From: DLAJ01 sp964655525
GTDB taxonomy: Bacteria > Bacillota > Clostridia > Lachnospirales > Lachnospiraceae
Reading direction: 5' to 3'
NCBI GenBank assembly: GCA_964655525.1
Contig: CAZZNE010000008.1
Location: 56,755 to 120,754, forward strand
Length of the DNA: 64,000 nt
The notes below the pieces were generated by a model. It saw nothing but the letters and a program-made list of their open reading frames with translations, made no database searches and was not told the origin of the DNA. Both the position numbers and the translations under genes were made by a program. This document shows positions 61,864 to 64,000 of the stretch, piece after piece; position 1 is the first letter of the stretch; each line of letters opens with the position of its first letter.

Positions 61864-62769
61864 TCAGCTATGATGCCGTATCACACCGAAGCCGAGCGGA
61901 TACGGTCCCGTATGCACCCCGATCGTCGCGCCGATCTGATACAGCGGTAAGTCCTCTTTTGTCACCGCATACCCGTTCTCATTCAAAAAAGCAACGGAAT
62001 CTCGCTGAAAAGCCTCCGCTTCTTCGCGGTCATAGCCGTAACCGATGCAGATGCTCAGCGCCTTGCTGCCGCACCCAAGCCCCTTTATATATTGCAGCAG
62101 AAGCTTTCTGCAGAGCGCCTTTGATTTTTCCCTGCCCCGGCAGATGCCCGACGGAAAAATCTCGCCCTCCTTGAGCGTGATGAGCGGCTTAATATCGAGC
62201 AGCGCGCCCGCCATCCCCGTCAGCTTGCCGATGCGCCCGCCGTGCTGTAAATAACGCAGATTCCCGACCGTGAAAAAAATACGTCCGCTGCCCTGAATGT
62301 CCGCGAGCTCTTTTACGGTCTGCTCCGCCGTATAGCCTGCTTCGCGCATGCTGACGGCCTCCAATACATAAATCCCCTGCAATACGGTATCCACCGCGGA
62401 ATCGATCACATGGATCTGTGCCTGCGGATAGGTTTCCGCTATCATTCCCTGCGCGATCGTCGCCGACTGGTACGAGGCGCTGAATTTGGAAGTGATACAG
62501 ATACAGATGACCGGCATCCCTTCCTTTGCGTAGCGCTCGAATACATCCGCGTAATCCTGCACGGACGGCATGGAGGATTTCGGAAACTTCTTCGGATTCT
62601 GCACCATCATCTCATAGAAATCCCGTACGGAGATATCGACGCCTTCCTTCATGGATTCCCTATCGTTCATGGATACATAAAACGGTACCACCTCAATTTT
62701 CTTTTCTGCGGCCAGTTCTGCCGGAAGATCGCATGAGCTGTCACTCACAATTTGAAACTTCTGATCCAT
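61864..62769 (-). CDS. DegV family fatty-acid-binding protein
   Basis: 301 residues. Binds a fatty acid, presenting it to fatty acid kinase. FQIVSDSSCDLPAEL, ICITSKFSASYQSA and GGRIGKLTGMAGALLDIKPL are the conserved lipid-pocket motifs. Single copy here. Confidence 0.95.
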   Translation of the reverse strand: MDQKFQIVSDSSCDLPAELAAEKKIEVVPFYVSMNDRESMKEGVDISVRDFYEMMVQNPKKFPKSSMPSVQDYADVFERYAKEGMPVICICITSKFSASYQSATIAQGMIAETYPQAQIHVIDSAVDTVLQGIYVLEAVSMREAGYTAEQTVKELADIQGSGRIFFTVGNLRYLQHGGRIGKLTGMAGALLDIKPLITLKEGEIFPSGICRGREKSKALCRKLLLQYIKGLGCGSKALSICIGYGYDREEAEAFQRDSVAFLNENGYAVTKEDLPLYQIGATIGVHTGPYPLGFGVIRHHS

Positions 62770-62825
62770 ATACCTGTTTTCCTTTGCAATGAGATTGTAT
62801 CAAATGGTTTTAATTACTATGTTAT

Positions 62826-63131
62826 GTGTTTTTTAATATCATTATATCCTATATGATACCGCATTGGAAGAAAAATGCAATTGTTTTTTGGGATTTCTTT
62901 GTATTTTTATTGTGGAATCAGGTAAATATCCGCAAGAATTGTTACTTGGAGGAACCGATCACGCTCGAAACATTGTCGGCGCAATTTTTTTCTCCTTATT
63001 ACTTCCATAAACTGTTTTCCATCATTGTCGGGAAATCGTTGGCGGCTTACATCCGTGATCGGCGGGTTCTTTTTGCCTGTGATCAGCTTTGTCGTACCGA
63101 AAAGAGTATTTTAGAACATGTTCCTTTGTAA
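62826..63131 (+). pseudogene. AraC-family regulator fragment
   Basis: 101 residues. Residues ~40-90 (CYLEEPITLETLSAQFFSPY and YFHKLFSIIVGKSLAAYIRD) match the first helix-turn-helix of AraC/MarA-type regulators, but the second is missing and the first 35 residues look like translated non-coding DNA. No ribosome binding site. A decayed gene. Confidence 0.65.
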
Positions 63132-63158
63132 ATTCGTGGGCATCCGCCGGACGTGCTA

Positions 63159-63190
63159 AGGAAGCGCCGGTTTGATCGGCGCTTCCTTAA
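63159..63190. terminator. Hairpin after the AraC fragment
   Basis: AAGGAAGCGCCG/CGGCGCTTCCTT with a short loop. No T run, so termination is uncertain; it ends 13 bases before the phosphatase stop codon. Confidence 0.55.
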
Positions 63191-63202
63191 GTGTTGTTTC
63201 CG

Positions 63203-63682
63203 TTATTTTTGAAGGGCTCCTTCTTTCTTCAGATACGCTAAAAACGCATCGCATCCTTCATCCACATCCCGATAGGTCGCGTCAAACTTCCGCGAATACC
63301 ACGGATCGATCACCGAATCATTTCTTCCGCAATAAGAAAGCAGCATGCGGATCTTCCCGCCTTTGTGTCCCGTGATGCGTTCCATGTTGCGTATGTTCTG
63401 CTCATCCATGCCGATCAGATAGTCGTACGCATCGTAATCGGATTTTGTAAGCTGCACAGCCCTCTTTCCCTCACAGGAGATGCCGTGCTTCGCTAATTCC
63501 GCCCTCGCTGGCGGATAAACGGGATTTCCTATCCCGTTCCAGATTTCTTCCGTGCTCGTGGCGGCGGAGGCAATATAAAATTGGTCGGCAATGCCGAGGT
63601 CGGCGACTTTCTTTTTTAGGATGAATTCCGCCATGGGAGAGCGGCAGATGTTGCCGTGGCAGACGAATAAAATTTTTATCAT
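63203..63682 (-). CDS. Low-molecular-weight protein-tyrosine phosphatase
   Basis: 159 residues. Removes phosphate from tyrosine, typically paired with capsule or exopolysaccharide kinases. CHGNICRSPMAEF is the catalytic P-loop; the acid DPWYS lies near residue 128. GAAGGGATATAAAAGAT precedes the ATG. Confidence 0.95.
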   Translation of the reverse strand: MIKILFVCHGNICRSPMAEFILKKKVADLGIADQFYIASAATSTEEIWNGIGNPVYPPARAELAKHGISCEGKRAVQLTKSDYDAYDYLIGMDEQNIRNMERITGHKGGKIRMLLSYCGRNDSVIDPWYSRKFDATYRDVDEGCDAFLAYLKKEGALQK

Positions 63683-63845
63683 ATCTTTTATATCCCTTCA
63701 TAAGCCTTCAAACCTTGATATTTCAAGCTTTTCGGCGCTTTTTTCATTTTTTGCTTTTTACCCTTAATCTGTGTATTTCGTTATAAATCTACGCAAATTT
63801 ACGGGCAAATGGTGTAGTAAATGGTGTAGTAGATTGTTTCGTTTC
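63683..63845. other. Probable attachment-site region
   Basis: Gap between the phosphatase gene start and the integrase stop. It contains two near-direct copies of AAATGGTGTAGTA (about 63810-63833). The usual att site of such an element would be in or near here; its exact core cannot be set without the other end. Confidence 0.4.
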
Positions 63846-64000
63846 CTAACCTGATTTTCTCTTTTCCCCTTGCATATCAACCTCTTTGAAGTCCAAAATT
63901 TTCGCCATCTGCTCCGCTGCCCGGTCATAGCTGGCATGAGTATAGACATTCAGCGTAACACCTACATCGGAATGTCCCATTACATACTGCAAAGTCTTAA
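63846..64000 (-). CDS. Tyrosine integrase, 3' end only
   Basis: The last ~50 codons of a tyrosine recombinase running off the window at 64000. MGHSDVGVTLNVYTHASYDR contains the catalytic His-x-x-x region and the active-site Tyr (NVYTHA), the C-terminus of phage/ICE-type integrases. It ends at a TAG at 63846. An integrated element (phage or conjugative transposon) therefore likely lies beyond the right edge. Confidence 0.88.
   Translation of the reverse strand, partial: KTLQYVMGHSDVGVTLNVYTHASYDRAAEQMAKILDFKEVDMQGEKRKSG

Larger units (their letters stand above)
62770..63202. other. Non-coding and degenerate region
   Basis: Between degV and the phosphatase gene, this holds only an AraC-like fragment (listed separately) and a hairpin at 63159-63190. 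No intact gene. Confidence 0.7.

Noticed and set aside
1..64000. CRISPR arrays, tRNA or rRNA genes, restriction or toxin-antitoxin systems
   Set aside because: I looked for regularly spaced repeats, cloverleaf patterns with CCA-adjacent arms and typical motifs and found none within the window.

Overview
The window is a contiguous stretch of chromosome from a Gram-positive, spore-forming Firmicute, most likely an anaerobic gut Lachnospiraceae/Clostridia member. Evidence: spoVT and spoVG, a T-box-controlled isoleucyl-tRNA synthetase, a SleB-type cell-wall hydrolase, a DnaD/DnaI-like helicase-loading pair, lipoproteins with lipobox cysteines, a GlgC-GlgD pair, and strong AGGAGG ribosome binding sites. 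No rRNA or tRNA gene was seen. The organism assignment is inference from gene content, not from a database search.

Layout. 1-3.1 kb: ileS (3' end cut off) with its promoter and T-box leader. 3.1-9 kb: a repeat-rich membrane protein, spoVT, a VanZ-like protein, an SGNH lipoprotein esterase and a membrane-anchored XRE regulator. 9-17.1 kb: carbohydrate region with a GH3 beta-xylosidase-like enzyme behind an ABC transporter, then a fucose/arabinose-isomerase-like enzyme, a DUF4867 protein and a xylulokinase. 17.2-26 kb: housekeeping genes mfd, pth, spoVG, glgD, glgC, murC. 26-29.6 kb: DnaD-like and DnaC/DnaI-like replication proteins and a long PRPP synthetase, preceded by DnaA-box-like sites. 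29.7-34 kb: a small unknown ORF, a hairpin cluster, a preQ1 riboswitch with queT, and two uncharacterised proteins.

34-41.6 kb: a complete F-type ATP synthase operon (atpZ-I-B-E-F-H-A-G-D-C, minus strand) with a consensus promoter. Its c subunit carries the residues of Na+-binding c rings, and a hairpin cluster separates atpE from atpF. 41.7-49.6 kb: DUF402, SleB hydrolase, dCMP deaminase, upp, rpiB, Sua5-type TsaC, trmL, and a tightly overlapping AIR-synthase-like / Lrp / aminotransferase operon. 49.7-56 kb: VanW-domain protein, an unlisted 36-residue membrane peptide, an exonuclease, a 121-bp tandem duplication, a lipoprotein and a lipoprotein serpin. 56.2-64 kb: galT, galK and an AraC regulator (a likely galactose unit), an Fe-S aldo/keto reductase, DUF3783, DegV, a broken AraC-like regulator, a low-molecular-weight phosphatase, and the 3' end of a tyrosine integrase that probably marks the edge of a mobile element.

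No defence island, CRISPR array or wholly new multi-gene system is evident. The most interesting signals are the recurrent short-hairpin clusters between genes, including one inside the ATP synthase operon; DnaA-box-like sites in front of the helicase-loader genes; the isomerase/DUF4867/kinase cassette; a degenerate papain-fold-like surface protein; the surface serpin; and two small ORFs.
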